Shown here: piece after piece, positions 51,692 through 61,143 of the stretch
Layout: the number at the start of each line of letters is the position of its first letter
Position numbering within the stretch: the stretch's first letter is position 1
Source: Roseovarius sp. MMSF_3350
GTDB taxonomy: Bacteria > Pseudomonadota > Alphaproteobacteria > Rhodobacterales > Rhodobacteraceae
DNA length: 64,000 nt
Assembly: GCF_030733425.1 (NCBI RefSeq)
Contig: NZ_JASHIZ010000016.1
Coordinates: 39,431 to 103,430 of the forward strand
Direction of reading: 5' to 3'
Translations under genes and position numbers: made by a program
Notes under the pieces: generated by a model
Databases searched by the model: none
What the model was told of the DNA's origin: nothing
Seen by the model: only the letters and a program-made list of their open reading frames with translations

Positions 51692-53470
51692 CTAGCCGGC
51701 CAACCGGTCTTCATTCTGCTCCATCGCGGTGAATTCCAGGTGAAAATTCGTTCCGACGCCCACGGTGCTGTCATAGGTCAGGTCGCCCTGCATCTGACAG
51801 GCCAGCCGTTTGGAAATGTGCAATCCCAGGCCCGAGCCTTGCGTCGAATGCTGGGTCTGGTTGGCGACCTGTCCGAAGCGTCCGAAAACGCGGTCCTCCA
51901 TCCCGTCGGGGATGCCGTGGCCGGCATCCTTGATCGACAAGCGCAGCCTGCCATTGGCCATATGCAACGCGCCTTCGACGGTGCCGTTCTCGTGCGAGAA
52001 CTTGATGGCGTTGGACAGAAGGTTGTCGATGATCTGGCGAATGGCGAAGGCGTCGCCCTGGACCAACGCGTGTGAGACAGCCGATGTCTTGACAAGCGTT
52101 ACCTTGCGCTCTGCGGCGAAGATGCGGTTTTCCTCTATACTGTCGGTAAGAAGCCTGTCGAGATCGACAGTATCCTCCTCCAGTTGAAGTGCTCCGATAT
52201 CCATCTTCTGCGCCAGGAGAATCTGGTCGATCAGGCGTGACAGGCGAAGACCGTTGCGGTGGGCGATCTCCAGCAGGGAGCGCATTTGGTCGCTCATCTC
52301 GCCGATATGACCGCCAAGGGCGAGCGCGAGACCGCCTTTCAGAGAAGTCAGCGGCGTGCGCATCTCGTGGCTGACCACCGAGACGAACTCGTCCTTGGCG
52401 CGGTTGGCGGCGTCGGCGGCACTGAGGGCCTCCTGCAACGAGGCATTTATCGCCATGCGGTCGGTGACGTCGACCAGGGTCACGCTCCATCCAAGAATGG
52501 CGTCCGATGGGTTCAATGGATTGCGGACCTTTTGTATGCGGGGTTCGTAGTCCCGGTCGCCAATGCGCAGATGAGAGCCATCGGCGCCAGTGGCCAGTTC
52601 GTCCTGCCCGGCGAAGAGATCGCGCAGCATTTGACTGTTGCCATTGTTCAGCTCGCGCTTGCGGGCAGCGGCGTTCATCAGCACGATGTTTCGCTTGCGG
52701 TCGATCAGGACGACCGGTTCGCTGCTCGTATCGAAGAGGACCGACTGACCGACCGCGGCCATGTCCATCGTCTTGCTCACCACCAGCATCCAGGAAAAAG
52801 CCAGAACGCCCAGCGAGAACATGAACGCGGTGGGATCGAGACCGAAGAAGGTGAAGTCCAGACCGATATAGGCGGCGTTCACCACCAGCGGGGACAAGGT
52901 GATGGCGCTCAGCATGCTCAGCAGTGGCCAGGCGCTGCGCCTGGCCCGGACAAACCCCCTAATCAGGCAAACGAAGGTGGCCATGACGAAGGTGTAGAGC
53001 AAGGCGATGATCGTGTAGAAACCCGGCCCGTGAACGTATTCGATTTGATCGCTTCCGACCGGAAGTATCGTGCCCTCGGTATAGACGAGCTGGTGCCATG
53101 AGTTTGTGGCGACTAGGGCAAATATTCCCAGCGTGAGGCCAAGCAAGAGCGCAGTTGCACGACGCGTCCGGACCCATTTGGCGTTTCCGACGTAATTGAA
53201 GACAAAGTAACACCACGAGATCGTCACCAATCCGTGCCCCAGCCAGGCGACCGTCGCCCATTGCATGTTGCAGACATACGTCGTTGACGCCGCTTCGAGA
53301 CCAACGCAGAGAAGAGTCCACATGACACCGATGAAGGTGAGCGCGTAGAAACGCTTTCCGTTGAAATCCTGCGATTTGAGGGTCCAGATCATGGTGAATG
53401 CAGCAAGTGCGATCACCGCCGCGGCCACTAGAAAGACCGGGTCTATCAATGCTCTTTCAAAGCAAGCCAT
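51692..53470 (-). CDS. orphan hybrid-type sensor: 7TM-PAS histidine kinase
   Basis: A 592-residue sensor kinase. Residues about 10-235 form seven membrane helices of the HisKA_7TM type. A PAS-like domain follows (LFDTSSEPVVLIDRKRNIVLMNAAARK, about 245-345). The HisKA box is VSVVSHEMRTPL with His368, and the ATPase domain has the N box IDNLLSNAIKFSHENG, the G1 box IKDAGHGIPDG and the G2 box QGSGLGLHISK. No receiver domain is fused and no response regulator gene is adjacent. The TRAP transporter is the divergent neighbour, so a role in sensing its substrate is possible but unproven. Confidence 0.9.
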   Translation of the reverse strand: MACFERALIDPVFLVAAAVIALAAFTMIWTLKSQDFNGKRFYALTFIGVMWTLLCVGLEAASTTYVCNMQWATVAWLGHGLVTISWCYFVFNYVGNAKWVRTRRATALLLGLTLGIFALVATNSWHQLVYTEGTILPVGSDQIEYVHGPGFYTIIALLYTFVMATFVCLIRGFVRARRSAWPLLSMLSAITLSPLVVNAAYIGLDFTFFGLDPTAFMFSLGVLAFSWMLVVSKTMDMAAVGQSVLFDTSSEPVVLIDRKRNIVLMNAAARKRELNNGNSQMLRDLFAGQDELATGADGSHLRIGDRDYEPRIQKVRNPLNPSDAILGWSVTLVDVTDRMAINASLQEALSAADAANRAKDEFVSVVSHEMRTPLTSLKGGLALALGGHIGEMSDQMRSLLEIAHRNGLRLSRLIDQILLAQKMDIGALQLEEDTVDLDRLLTDSIEENRIFAAERKVTLVKTSAVSHALVQGDAFAIRQIIDNLLSNAIKFSHENGTVEGALHMANGRLRLSIKDAGHGIPDGMEDRVFGRFGQVANQTQHSTQGSGLGLHISKRLACQMQGDLTYDSTVGVGTNFHLEFTAMEQNEDRLAG

Positions 53471-53943
53471 GGAGTCCCCAACTGCTGGTTATCAAATTAC
53501 AAGAGCATTCGAATTTGCTTAGAATACGGCGTCAAGGTGACCTTTTGCTCCAACCTCGGTGGTGCGGGCCAAAAATGCCATCAGTTACTCCACGTTTTCT
53601 ATGCGGAGAGTGGCGAGGGATGCAGCGGCCAGTGTACGACAGATCGGTTCCACGACAGGTCCTATCAAGTTTCGTTTGAAGTCAGGCAAGGTTCGATCCA
53701 GCACCCCCTATGACAATCTGCTTATTCATAACCGCGTATTCTGCGGTTTGAGCGCATCACGCTCGAATCCAATCTCCAGCGGGGACTGCCAGGTTTAGTT
53801 TAACACAATAAAAGCATAGACTTACACGGCCTTCCCCGATCGCTTGCACTTCCATGCGAATTGCCCGATGGTCGTGCCGGAGACGGGGATCGTGGTTGCA
53901 GGGCACCATGACATTCGCGGATCACCAGGGAGGAGACATCGCA
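53471..53943. other. divergent intergenic region between kinase and TRAP operon
   Basis: A 473-base gap, less GC-rich than the surroundings, especially at 53700-53825. Short frames exist on both strands without family resemblance. It should carry the kinase promoter and the TRAP operon promoter; TTTAACACAATAAAAGCATAG near 53796-53818 is a plausible promoter element. Nothing else recognised. Confidence 0.45.
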
Positions 53944-54441
53944 GTGGTTCTGGTGCGTGCAATCGACGGCTTGAACGAAATAGTCGGCAGGATCGTCTCT
54001 GTTCTGGCGATCATATTCGCGGCGATCATCATATATGACGTCGTTCTGCGCTACGTGTTCAGCGAGCCGACACGCTGGGCCTTTGATGTTTCCAAGCAGT
54101 TGTTCGGCTTCTATTTCGTGCTGCTCGGGGGCTACGCATTGCGGCACAACGCGCATGTGCGCGTCGACATCCTGACGGAAAGATTCGGCCACAACGCGCA
54201 GCGCATCATAAGCCTTCTGGGCTATGTCATCTTCTTCTTTCCGTTCGCCTGGGTCTTTCTGACCCGATCCTGGGAATTCGCCATGCGTTCCTGGTCGCAG
54301 GGCGAAGTGACATACGGCGCCATTCAGATGCCGGTCTATCCGCTCAAGATGGCCATGTGCGTGGCAGCGGGGCTCTTGCTGCTGCAAGGGATCTCGGAGG
54401 TTCTGAAAATTATCTTCGACCGGCAGGAGGTCTCTGAATGA
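53944..54441 (+). CDS. dctQ: TRAP transporter small permease (DctQ)
   Basis: A 165-residue protein with four membrane helices: VGRIVSVLAIIFAAIIIYDVVLRYVF first, then SKQLFGFYFVLLGGYALRHNAHVRVDIL, which is the DctQ signature. GGAGGAG is well placed before a GTG at 53944, giving the usual DctQ length; an ATG at 53908 is the alternative with a poor ribosome site. It overlaps dctM by four bases. It links the binding protein and the large permease. Confidence 0.88.
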   Translation: MVLVRAIDGLNEIVGRIVSVLAIIFAAIIIYDVVLRYVFSEPTRWAFDVSKQLFGFYFVLLGGYALRHNAHVRVDILTERFGHNAQRIISLLGYVIFFFPFAWVFLTRSWEFAMRSWSQGEVTYGAIQMPVYPLKMAMCVAAGLLLLQGISEVLKIIFDRQEVSE

Positions 54442-55763
54442 ATCCCGAATTTATCGCGGTTCTGATGTTCGGCCTGCTGCTGGCGGGCTTGTTCCTCGGG
54501 CATCCGCTGGCTTTCGTCCTGGGCGGCACGGCCGTGTTGACTGCGATCATCGCGGGCAAGCCGATGGTTCTGGGCATCGTCATCAACCGGATCTTCGGCG
54601 ACGTTCTGGACAACTACACCCTTATAGCCATTCCGCTTTTCGTTCTCATGGCGCGGTTCCTGTCGGATTCAGGCGTAACGGACCGAATGTTCGAAACCCT
54701 GCGCCTGCTGCTCAGCCAGGTTCGGGGCGGACTTGCCCTTGCGGTGGTTTTCATCTCGATTCTTCTGGCCGCGACAACGGGCATCATCGGTGCCTCGATC
54801 ACGGTCATGGGCGTCATGGCCCTGCGCCCGATGCTGCAATACGGCTACGCGCCTTCGCTCACCGCCGGGGTGATCGCCGCATCTGGCTGTCTCGGCATCC
54901 TCATTCCGCCGTCCATCATGCTCATCCTGATGGCAAGCTATTCGCCCCTGTCGGTGGGCGAACTCTTTGCCGGCTCGATGATCCCCGGTGTCATGCTCGG
55001 GCTCAGCTATGCCGTGTATGTCTACTTCATTTCCGTGATAAGACCGGACCTGGCCCCGGCGGTCGAACCCGAAGAGAAAGTCGAACGCGCCACGCTCCTG
55101 CGTATGCTGGTGGTCGAGGCGCTGCCGCCGCTGGTTCTGATCTTCGGCATTCTCGGGTCACTTCTGGCAGGGATCGCCACCGCGACCGAAGCGTCGGCCA
55201 TCGGCGCAGCATTGGCGCTCCTCATCGTGATTGCGCGTGGCCGGTTCCGGCTTGGCAGTTTCTACGGCGCGATGCTCGAAACCGGGCGGACCTCTGCGAT
55301 GATCCTCTTCATCGTGGTGGGGGCGACCGCGTTCACCGGCGTCTTCAATATTACCGGCGGTCTGCGAGCAACACAGGAGATCATCCGGACCCTGGACATG
55401 GAACCGTGGATGCTGATCACCATGATGATGGTGATCGTGTTCATCCTGGGCGCGTTCCTCGACTGGACCGGGATCGTGCTCTTGTCCTTCCCGATCTTCC
55501 TGCCCATCATCCAGGAAATGCCCGATGTGAACCTGTTGTGGTTCGTCGTGCTGATGGCGGTGGTCCTTCAAACCTCGTTTCTGACACCACCATTCGGATA
55601 TGCGCTGTTCTACCTCAGGGCCATTGCGCCCAAGGAATTGCGCACAGGCGCGATCATTCGCGGCGTTCTGCCGTTCATCGCGCTGATCGTAGTGATGTGT
55701 CTGCTCGTCGCCCTGTTCCCGGCGCTGGTCACATGGCTGCCGGACGTCCTCTATACCCAGTAA
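54438..55763 (+). CDS. dctM: TRAP transporter large permease (DctM)
   Basis: A 441-residue permease with about 12 helices. Signatures include LFLGHPLAFVLGGTAVL, AIPLFVLMARFLSDSGV, TTGIIGASITVMGVMALRPML and SGCLGILIPPSIMLILMASY. The protein performs Na+-driven symport of an organic anion. It is coupled to dctQ through ATGA and followed by the binding protein after 26 bases. Gene order Q-M-P differs from the classical P-Q-M. Confidence 0.93.
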   Translation: MNPEFIAVLMFGLLLAGLFLGHPLAFVLGGTAVLTAIIAGKPMVLGIVINRIFGDVLDNYTLIAIPLFVLMARFLSDSGVTDRMFETLRLLLSQVRGGLALAVVFISILLAATTGIIGASITVMGVMALRPMLQYGYAPSLTAGVIAASGCLGILIPPSIMLILMASYSPLSVGELFAGSMIPGVMLGLSYAVYVYFISVIRPDLAPAVEPEEKVERATLLRMLVVEALPPLVLIFGILGSLLAGIATATEASAIGAALALLIVIARGRFRLGSFYGAMLETGRTSAMILFIVVGATAFTGVFNITGGLRATQEIIRTLDMEPWMLITMMMVIVFILGAFLDWTGIVLLSFPIFLPIIQEMPDVNLLWFVVLMAVVLQTSFLTPPFGYALFYLRAIAPKELRTGAIIRGVLPFIALIVVMCLLVALFPALVTWLPDVLYTQ

Positions 55764-55789
55764 CCTCAACCATGGAAAAGGGAGAGACC

Positions 55790-56875
55790 ATGACTATGAA
55801 GGTGATAACATTGGCGGCCGCGGCCGCGACAGCGGTGGCCAGCCATGCCACGGCGCAGGAAAACTGGACGATGACCACCACCTGGCCCTCGTCTCTGGAA
55901 CTGATCGAAACCGACAAGCACTTTGTCGACCTGGCCAACAAGCTGACGCAAGGCGAGCTGACCATCGAGTTCTTCGAAGGCGGCGCTCTCGTCCCTTCGG
56001 GCGAGGTGTTCGGTGCTGTCGAATCCGGCACGATCCAGGCCGGCGCGGACTGGCCCGGCTACTGGGCCGGACGCGACGCCGCCTTTTCGCCGCTGGCGAC
56101 CACCCCCAGCCTCTTCAATGCTGTCGACTACGTGAACTGGATTCAGCAATGGGGCGGCGCGGAACTCTATAACGAGATCTACGGCCAGTTCGACATGGTC
56201 TACCTGCCCTACGGCGTGACCAACAACGAATCCGGCTTCCGCACCAACGAGCCGATCGTCAATCTGGAAGACCTGCAGGGCAAGCGGCTGCGTCTTTCGG
56301 GCCTCGAGCAGGGCAAGCTGCTCGAGCGGCTCGGCGGTAACCAGGTGTCGATGGCCGGCGGCGAAATCTATCAGTCGCTCGAGCGCGGCGTGATCGACGG
56401 TGCCGAGTTCTCGACTCCCAATGTCGACTGGTCGGGCGGCTTTCAACAGGTCACCCAATACTGGGCGACACCTGGCTGGCACCAGTCGGCCTCCGTGTTC
56501 GGCGTGATGATCAACAAGCCCGCCTGGGACGCGCTGAGCCCCGAGACCCAGGAGAAACTGCAGATCGCGGCAGACGCGACACTGCTGTGGTCGCTGGCCT
56601 TCACCGAAAAACGCGCCACCGAGGCCTATGCCAAGTTCGACGAAGCCGTCGAGATCAACCGCTACGACGACGAAACTCTGGAGCAAGTCCAGCAGATGGC
56701 GAATGAGGTGATCGTCGAGACTGCCTGCGAGAACCCGAACTCGGCCAAGGTCTATCTCAGCATGGTGGAATATCTCGAGGACTATGCCCAATGGCGCGAC
56801 GCCTCGGCCCCGTTCAACCTTGGGCGCACGCCCAACGGCCCGGACGTTGCCGCACTGCGAGACTGCGCAGGCTGA
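55790..56875 (+). CDS. dctP: TRAP transporter substrate-binding protein (DctP family)
   Basis: A 361-residue periplasmic binding protein, leader ending ATA at residue 22. The mature part starts ENWTMTTTWPSSLELIETDKHF; IYQSLERGVIDGAEFSTPNVDW and KPAWDALSPETQEKLQIAAD are DctP landmarks. It resembles the group that includes 2-oxoacid-binding TakP and lactate-binding proteins, longer than C4-dicarboxylate DctP. GGGAGAG precedes the ATG. A clear terminator follows at 56899. The ligand is likely a small monocarboxylate, but this is an inference. Confidence 0.92.
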   Translation: MTMKVITLAAAAATAVASHATAQENWTMTTTWPSSLELIETDKHFVDLANKLTQGELTIEFFEGGALVPSGEVFGAVESGTIQAGADWPGYWAGRDAAFSPLATTPSLFNAVDYVNWIQQWGGAELYNEIYGQFDMVYLPYGVTNNESGFRTNEPIVNLEDLQGKRLRLSGLEQGKLLERLGGNQVSMAGGEIYQSLERGVIDGAEFSTPNVDWSGGFQQVTQYWATPGWHQSASVFGVMINKPAWDALSPETQEKLQIAADATLLWSLAFTEKRATEAYAKFDEAVEINRYDDETLEQVQQMANEVIVETACENPNSAKVYLSMVEYLEDYAQWRDASAPFNLGRTPNGPDVAALRDCAG

Positions 56876-56898
56876 ACTCCTTGAACAAGACTGAACCG

Positions 56899-56925
56899 AA
56901 TGCCCGCCTCAAGGCGGGCATTTTG
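56899..56925 (+). terminator. intrinsic terminator of the TRAP operon
   Basis: TGCCCGCC and GGCGGGCA form an 8-bp stem with a TCAA loop followed by TTTTGC, 25 bases after the dctP stop. Confidence 0.88.
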
Positions 56926-57009
56926 CATTTGAATTTGCAAGCCTTGTCCATACTGCTCCCGGATAAAGCACCGCCAACAGAGTTTTTCAAAGAAGATCTT
57001 GCCCGGGCC

Positions 57010-57492
57010 TCAGCCCGCCCGCGCCCACTGTAACTGTTCGTTCGTTTCCACCGCGCAGGGCCGCACCGCGCGCAGCCGTGCCAGCGCCGCGTCCGCGTCC
57101 TCGCCGGCCTCCACCATCAGGCGAAGCGCCGCCATGCCCGACCGCCCGCAGCCACCGAAACAGTGGATCAGTACGCGCCCCCCGCCTTGCAGCGCGCTGA
57201 GCGCGGTCTTGCTGGCGACATGCCAGTCCTCGATCCGCTCGGGCGCGATCACCCCCATGTCCTCGACCGGCAGGTGGATCCACCGCGTACCCTTGTCCTG
57301 GATTTCGGCACCCAAATCCGACAGGCCGTGACTGACCTGCTCGGACACCGTCGTCATCGACAGCACAAGCGCCGGCTTCCAGTCCGCCAGATGCTGCAAG
57401 TCGTCCGCCCAGTGCCCACCCCGCCCCGGCATCGGCGCGATGCCAAGGATCCCCTCGGCCACCGGCAGCGCGTATATGACGAAGTTCGACAT
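57010..57492 (-). CDS. dual-specificity/tyrosine protein phosphatase-like protein
   Basis: A 160-residue cysteine phosphatase. The P-loop is VLIHCFGGCGRSGM with Cys111 and Arg117, and the general acid could lie in VEDMGVIAPERIEDW. There is no signal peptide. Such small DSP-like enzymes act on phosphoproteins or other phosphate esters; the target is unknown. GGGAGC precedes the ATG. It lies 12 bases downstream of the zinc metallopeptidase gene and is likely in its operon. Confidence 0.88.
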   Translation of the reverse strand: MSNFVIYALPVAEGILGIAPMPGRGGHWADDLQHLADWKPALVLSMTTVSEQVSHGLSDLGAEIQDKGTRWIHLPVEDMGVIAPERIEDWHVASKTALSALQGGGRVLIHCFGGCGRSGMAALRLMVEAGEDADAALARLRAVRPCAVETNEQLQWARAG

Positions 57493-57504
57493 GCTCCCGG
57501 CTCC

Positions 57505-58335
57505 TCAGAGACGGTCCGCCGCGAACGTATCACAGGACCGCAGGTCGCCGCTCTCGTAACCGGTGGCGAACCAGCGCGACCGCTGTTCCGACGTGCCGTG
57601 GGTAAAGGTATGCGGCTGCGGCACGCGCCCCGCGCGTTTCTGCAAGTGATCGTCCCCAATCCGCCGCGCCGCGTTCAGCGCCTCCTCGATGTCGCCCGGC
57701 TCCAGCAGCCCCTCGACCGACCGTGCCCAGACCCCCGACAGGCAATCGGCCTGCAACTCCAGCCGCACCGTCAACTGGTTGGCCTCCACCGGGCTTGCCT
57801 GCTGCCGCGCGCGGTTGACCTGCGGCAGGATGCCCAGCTCGTTCTGCACGTGATGCGCCACTTCGTGGGCAATCACGTAGGCCGAAGCGAAATCCCCCTT
57901 CGCCCCCAGGTCCCGCGACAGCGTGCCGAAGAACTCCGTGTCCAGGTACGCCTTGCGGTCCGCCGGGCAATAGAATGGCCCCGTCGCCCCCGACGCTCCG
58001 CCGCAGGGGCTCTGCGTGACCCCCGAATACAGCACCAGCACCGGCGGCACGTATTCCCTGCCAAGCTGTGCCTCGAACACCCGGTCCCAGACCTCCTCGG
58101 TGGTCGCCAGAACACGCGAGGTGAACTCTGCCGCCGCTTCGTCCTCGGCGCTGATCTCGCGCGGGGCGGTCTGCTGGCCGCCCGCACCCTCCAGCAACGG
58201 TGTGATGTCGATCCCGGTAAAATACCCGATTGCCAGCACGATCAGCAGCCCGACACCGCCAAGGCGCAGACCGCCGCCGCCCATGCCCCGCCGATCCTCC
58301 ACATTCCGGCTGCGCCGAAACCCTTTCAACCGCAT
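57505..58335 (-). CDS. neutral zinc metallopeptidase (YpfJ/KPN_02809 family)
   Basis: A 276-residue membrane-anchored metallopeptidase. After a basic N terminus, VGLLIVLAIGYFTGIDITPLL is the single membrane helix. The zinc motif HEVAHHVQ lies in the central domain, and CPADRKAYLDTEFF and ELQADCLSGVWAR are family hallmarks. The catalytic domain faces the periplasm. The ATG at 58335 is preferred; a TTG four codons upstream is possible. Physiological substrate unknown. Confidence 0.91.
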   Translation of the reverse strand: MRLKGFRRSRNVEDRRGMGGGGLRLGGVGLLIVLAIGYFTGIDITPLLEGAGGQQTAPREISAEDEAAAEFTSRVLATTEEVWDRVFEAQLGREYVPPVLVLYSGVTQSPCGGASGATGPFYCPADRKAYLDTEFFGTLSRDLGAKGDFASAYVIAHEVAHHVQNELGILPQVNRARQQASPVEANQLTVRLELQADCLSGVWARSVEGLLEPGDIEEALNAARRIGDDHLQKRAGRVPQPHTFTHGTSEQRSRWFATGYESGDLRSCDTFAADRL

Positions 58336-58433
58336 GATGCCCCCCAAGCACGATGTATCGCAACCAACATAGCCCGGTTTTCGTTCTGTCGGATATATTG
58401 AATCTCATACGGACAATCCGCAAGGAGACGGGA

Positions 58434-58826
58434 ATGCCCCAGGACGACACCAACTCCGACGAACTGGACAAGAAGACCGAATGGGCCGAGGAGCGCACCG
58501 ACTGGGCCTCGGACCGCACGATCCTGGCCAACGAGCGCACTTTCAACAGCTGGATGGGCACCGGCCTGGGCGCGGTCGCCGTCGCCATCGGTCTCAAGGC
58601 CGTCTTCGGGGAGTTCGAGCCCACCTGGGCCGCCAAGGCCGTTGCCAGCGCGTTTCTCGGGATCGCCATCGTGGTGTTCTGGGCCGCCCGCATACAGGCG
58701 CGCAAAACAATGCGCCGCATGGAAAATCACGATGCCGCGCCCATGCCCACGCGCAACTTCACCCTGCTCGCCAGCCTGATGACGCTGGCCACCCTTGCCA
58801 CCGGCGCCATCCTCTGGAGCCTCTGA
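58434..58826 (+). CDS. DUF202 (YidH-like) membrane protein
   Basis: A 130-residue protein. The polar N terminus has the family motif DRTILANERTFNSWMGTGL, followed by three membrane helices (LGAVAVAIGLKAVF, SAFLGIAIVVFWAARIQ, LLASLMTLATLATGAILWSL). DUF202 proteins are small inner-membrane proteins of unknown function. AAGGAGA precedes the ATG. Divergent from the metallopeptidase gene, with dnaX 76 bases downstream. Confidence 0.88.
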   Translation: MPQDDTNSDELDKKTEWAEERTDWASDRTILANERTFNSWMGTGLGAVAVAIGLKAVFGEFEPTWAAKAVASAFLGIAIVVFWAARIQARKTMRRMENHDAAPMPTRNFTLLASLMTLATLATGAILWSL

Positions 58827-58902
58827 CCCCCTCACCGCCTGCTGGACCCCGGCGCGTCCCGCCTCTACTCTGCCCGGAAACCCGAATCCCAAAAGGCATT
58901 GC

Positions 58903-60675
58903 ATGAGCGAGACCCAAGACAAAGGCTACCAGGTCCTGGCCCGGAAATACCGCCCCGAGACCTTTGCCGATCTCGTCGGGCAGGACGCCATGGTGCGCAC
59001 GCTCAAGAACGCGTTCGCCGCCGACCGCATCGCGCAGGCCTTCATCATGACCGGCATCCGAGGCACCGGCAAGACGACCACCGCCCGGATCATCGCCAAG
59101 GGCATGAACTGCATCGGCCCCGACGGCAACGGCGGCCCAACCACCGATCCCTGTGGCCAGTGCGAAAATTGCAAGGCGATCATGGAAGGCCGGCACGTCG
59201 ACGTGCTGGAAATGGACGCGGCCTCGAATACCGGCGTCGGCAACATCCGCGAAATCATCGAAAGCGTGCACTACCGCGCCGCCTCGGCCCGCTACAAGGT
59301 CTACATCATCGACGAGGTTCACATGCTGTCCACGGGCGCGTTCAACGCGCTGCTGAAGACGCTCGAGGAACCCCCCGCCCACGTGAAATTCATCTTCGCC
59401 ACCACCGAGATCCGCAAGGTTCCCGTGACGGTCCTCTCGCGTTGCCAGCGCTTCGACCTGCGCCGGATCGAACCCGAGGTGATGCTCGACCTCCTGCGCC
59501 GCATCGCCGGCAACGAGAACGCCCAGATCGCCGAGGACGCGCTCGCCCTCATCACCCGCGCCGCCGAAGGCTCGGCGCGCGACGCCACCTCCCTCCTGGA
59601 CCAGGCGATTTCCCACGGCGCGGGCGAGACCACTGCCGAACAGGTCCGCGCCATGCTGGGCCTTGCCGACCGCGGCCGCGTGATGGACCTCTTCGACCTC
59701 ATCATGAAGGGCGATGCGGCGGGCGCCCTGACCGAACTGTCGTCGCAATATGCCGAAGGCGCCGACCCCATGGCGGTCCTGCGCGATCTGGCCGAGGTCA
59801 CTCACTGGGTCAGCGTGGTCAAGATCACGCCCGAGGCCGCCGAGGACCCCACCATCGGCCCCGATGAGCGCACCCGCGGCGGCCAGATGGCCGAGGCCCT
59901 GCCGATGCGCGTGCTCACCCGCATGTGGCAGATGCTGCTGAAGGCGCTGGAAGAGGTCGCCGCCGCCCCCAATTCCATGATGGCCGCCGAGATGGCGATC
60001 ATCCGCCTCACCCACGTGGCCGACCTGCCCACGCCCGAAGATCTGGTGCGCCGCCTGCGCGACAACCCGCCCTCGGGTCCCGCGCCCACACCGCCCGGCG
60101 GCGGCAATGGCAGCGCGAGCCACGGCGCACCTGCGCCGCAGGCCGGCGGATACGCCCCGACGCACACCACCGGAGGTGGTAACGGCGGCCGCAACGGCGG
60201 CGGCGTCACCGCGCTCGCCACCCAGGCCGAGGCCGCCCTCGCGCATTATCCCACCTTCGACCACGTCGTCGAACTCATCCGCGCCCACCGCGACGTGAAA
60301 CTGCTGGTCGAGGTCGAGACCTCGCTACGCCTCGCCGCCTACCAGCCGGGCCGCATCGAATTCGTGCCGACCAAGGACGCGCCGCGCGACCTCGCCGCCC
60401 GCCTCGGCACCCGCCTGCAGAACTGGACAGGCAACCGCTGGGCCGTTTCCGTCGTCAACGAGGGCGGCGCCGAGACCATTGCCGAAATCCGCGACGCCGC
60501 CCGCAACGCGCTGGAGGCGCAGGCCCGCGAACACCCGCTGGTCCAGGCTGTCTTCGCCGCCTTCCCCGAGGCCCGCATCGACGAGATCCGCACGCCCGAG
60601 GACATCGCCGCGGAGGCCCAGGCCGACGCGCTGCCCGAAGTGGACGAGGAATGGGACCCCTTCGAAGAGGACTGA
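58903..60675 (+). CDS. dnaX: DNA polymerase III subunit gamma/tau
   Basis: A 590-residue clamp-loader ATPase. Walker A is GIRGTGKTT (51-59), the zinc cysteines are Cys70, Cys84, Cys87 and Cys90, the DEAD-like Walker B is YIIDEVHML, and the sensor SRC motif is in VLSRCQRFDLRR. After a Gly/Pro/Ala-rich linker (about 395-445) comes a C-terminal tau-type domain that contacts polymerase alpha. AAAAGG is correctly placed before the ATG at 58903. No obvious slippery heptamer for a short gamma form was seen. The usual ybaB-recR partners do not follow. Confidence 0.94.
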   Translation: MSETQDKGYQVLARKYRPETFADLVGQDAMVRTLKNAFAADRIAQAFIMTGIRGTGKTTTARIIAKGMNCIGPDGNGGPTTDPCGQCENCKAIMEGRHVDVLEMDAASNTGVGNIREIIESVHYRAASARYKVYIIDEVHMLSTGAFNALLKTLEEPPAHVKFIFATTEIRKVPVTVLSRCQRFDLRRIEPEVMLDLLRRIAGNENAQIAEDALALITRAAEGSARDATSLLDQAISHGAGETTAEQVRAMLGLADRGRVMDLFDLIMKGDAAGALTELSSQYAEGADPMAVLRDLAEVTHWVSVVKITPEAAEDPTIGPDERTRGGQMAEALPMRVLTRMWQMLLKALEEVAAAPNSMMAAEMAIIRLTHVADLPTPEDLVRRLRDNPPSGPAPTPPGGGNGSASHGAPAPQAGGYAPTHTTGGGNGGRNGGGVTALATQAEAALAHYPTFDHVVELIRAHRDVKLLVEVETSLRLAAYQPGRIEFVPTKDAPRDLAARLGTRLQNWTGNRWAVSVVNEGGAETIAEIRDAARNALEAQAREHPLVQAVFAAFPEARIDEIRTPEDIAAEAQADALPEVDEEWDPFEED

Positions 60676-61061
60676 TCCTTGCCGCGCTCCTGACCCTGCC
60701 CGTGGCCGCCCGCGCGCAGGACGTCTGCGCCAAGGTCCGTCCCGGCTGGGACGGCGCCCCGGTTCCGGCGTGGGAAGAGGCGGTCCTGCTCTTCGGCTCT
60801 CCCGCCTCCCTCGTCCTGCTCTTCGCCTCCGCCCTCGTCCTGCGCTTCCGCAGCGCCTGGGGCGCGCTCGCCGTCTTCGTCGGCTGGAGCCTGCTTGTCT
60901 CGGCCTTCACCCTCTTTGATCCCACCGGCGGCCAGCGCCCCGCGGCCGCCGCCGAAGGCTGCATCGGCTCGCCCGCGCTCTATATCGCCATCGTCATGGC
61001 CGTCGGCGTGGGGCTGCTGCTCTACACCGGCAAACCCAAGGACGACACGCCTCGCGCCTGA
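60651..61061 (+). CDS. small membrane protein with signal peptide, overlapping dnaX
   Basis: A 136-residue protein. MGPLRRGLILAALLTLPVAARA is a signal peptide, then a short periplasmic part with two Cys (VCAKV, EGCIGSP), and helices SPASLVLLFASALVL, WGALAVFVGWSLLVSAFTLF and LYIAIVMAVGVGLLLYTG. The start overlaps the dnaX end by 25 bases in another frame, so expression is tied to dnaX. I do not recognise a family; similar unnamed proteins occur in Rhodobacteraceae as far as I know. Confidence 0.7.
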   Translation: MGPLRRGLILAALLTLPVAARAQDVCAKVRPGWDGAPVPAWEEAVLLFGSPASLVLLFASALVLRFRSAWGALAVFVGWSLLVSAFTLFDPTGGQRPAAAAEGCIGSPALYIAIVMAVGVGLLLYTGKPKDDTPRA

Positions 61062-61143
61062 CCCGCGCGCATCCCGCGCACCGCCCAAGAATCGCCCCAA
61101 ACGCATGCTAGGCACCTGCGCCGGAGTAGCGAAAGGCGAAAAA

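Noticed and set aside
53559..53798. Possible 79-codon ORF between the kinase and TRAP genes
   Set aside because: No ribosome site, no domain and poor codon composition; probably intergenic.
58903..60675. Programmed frameshift in dnaX for a short gamma subunit
   Set aside because: No A-AAA-AAG-like slippery heptamer with a following hairpin was seen in the linker region.
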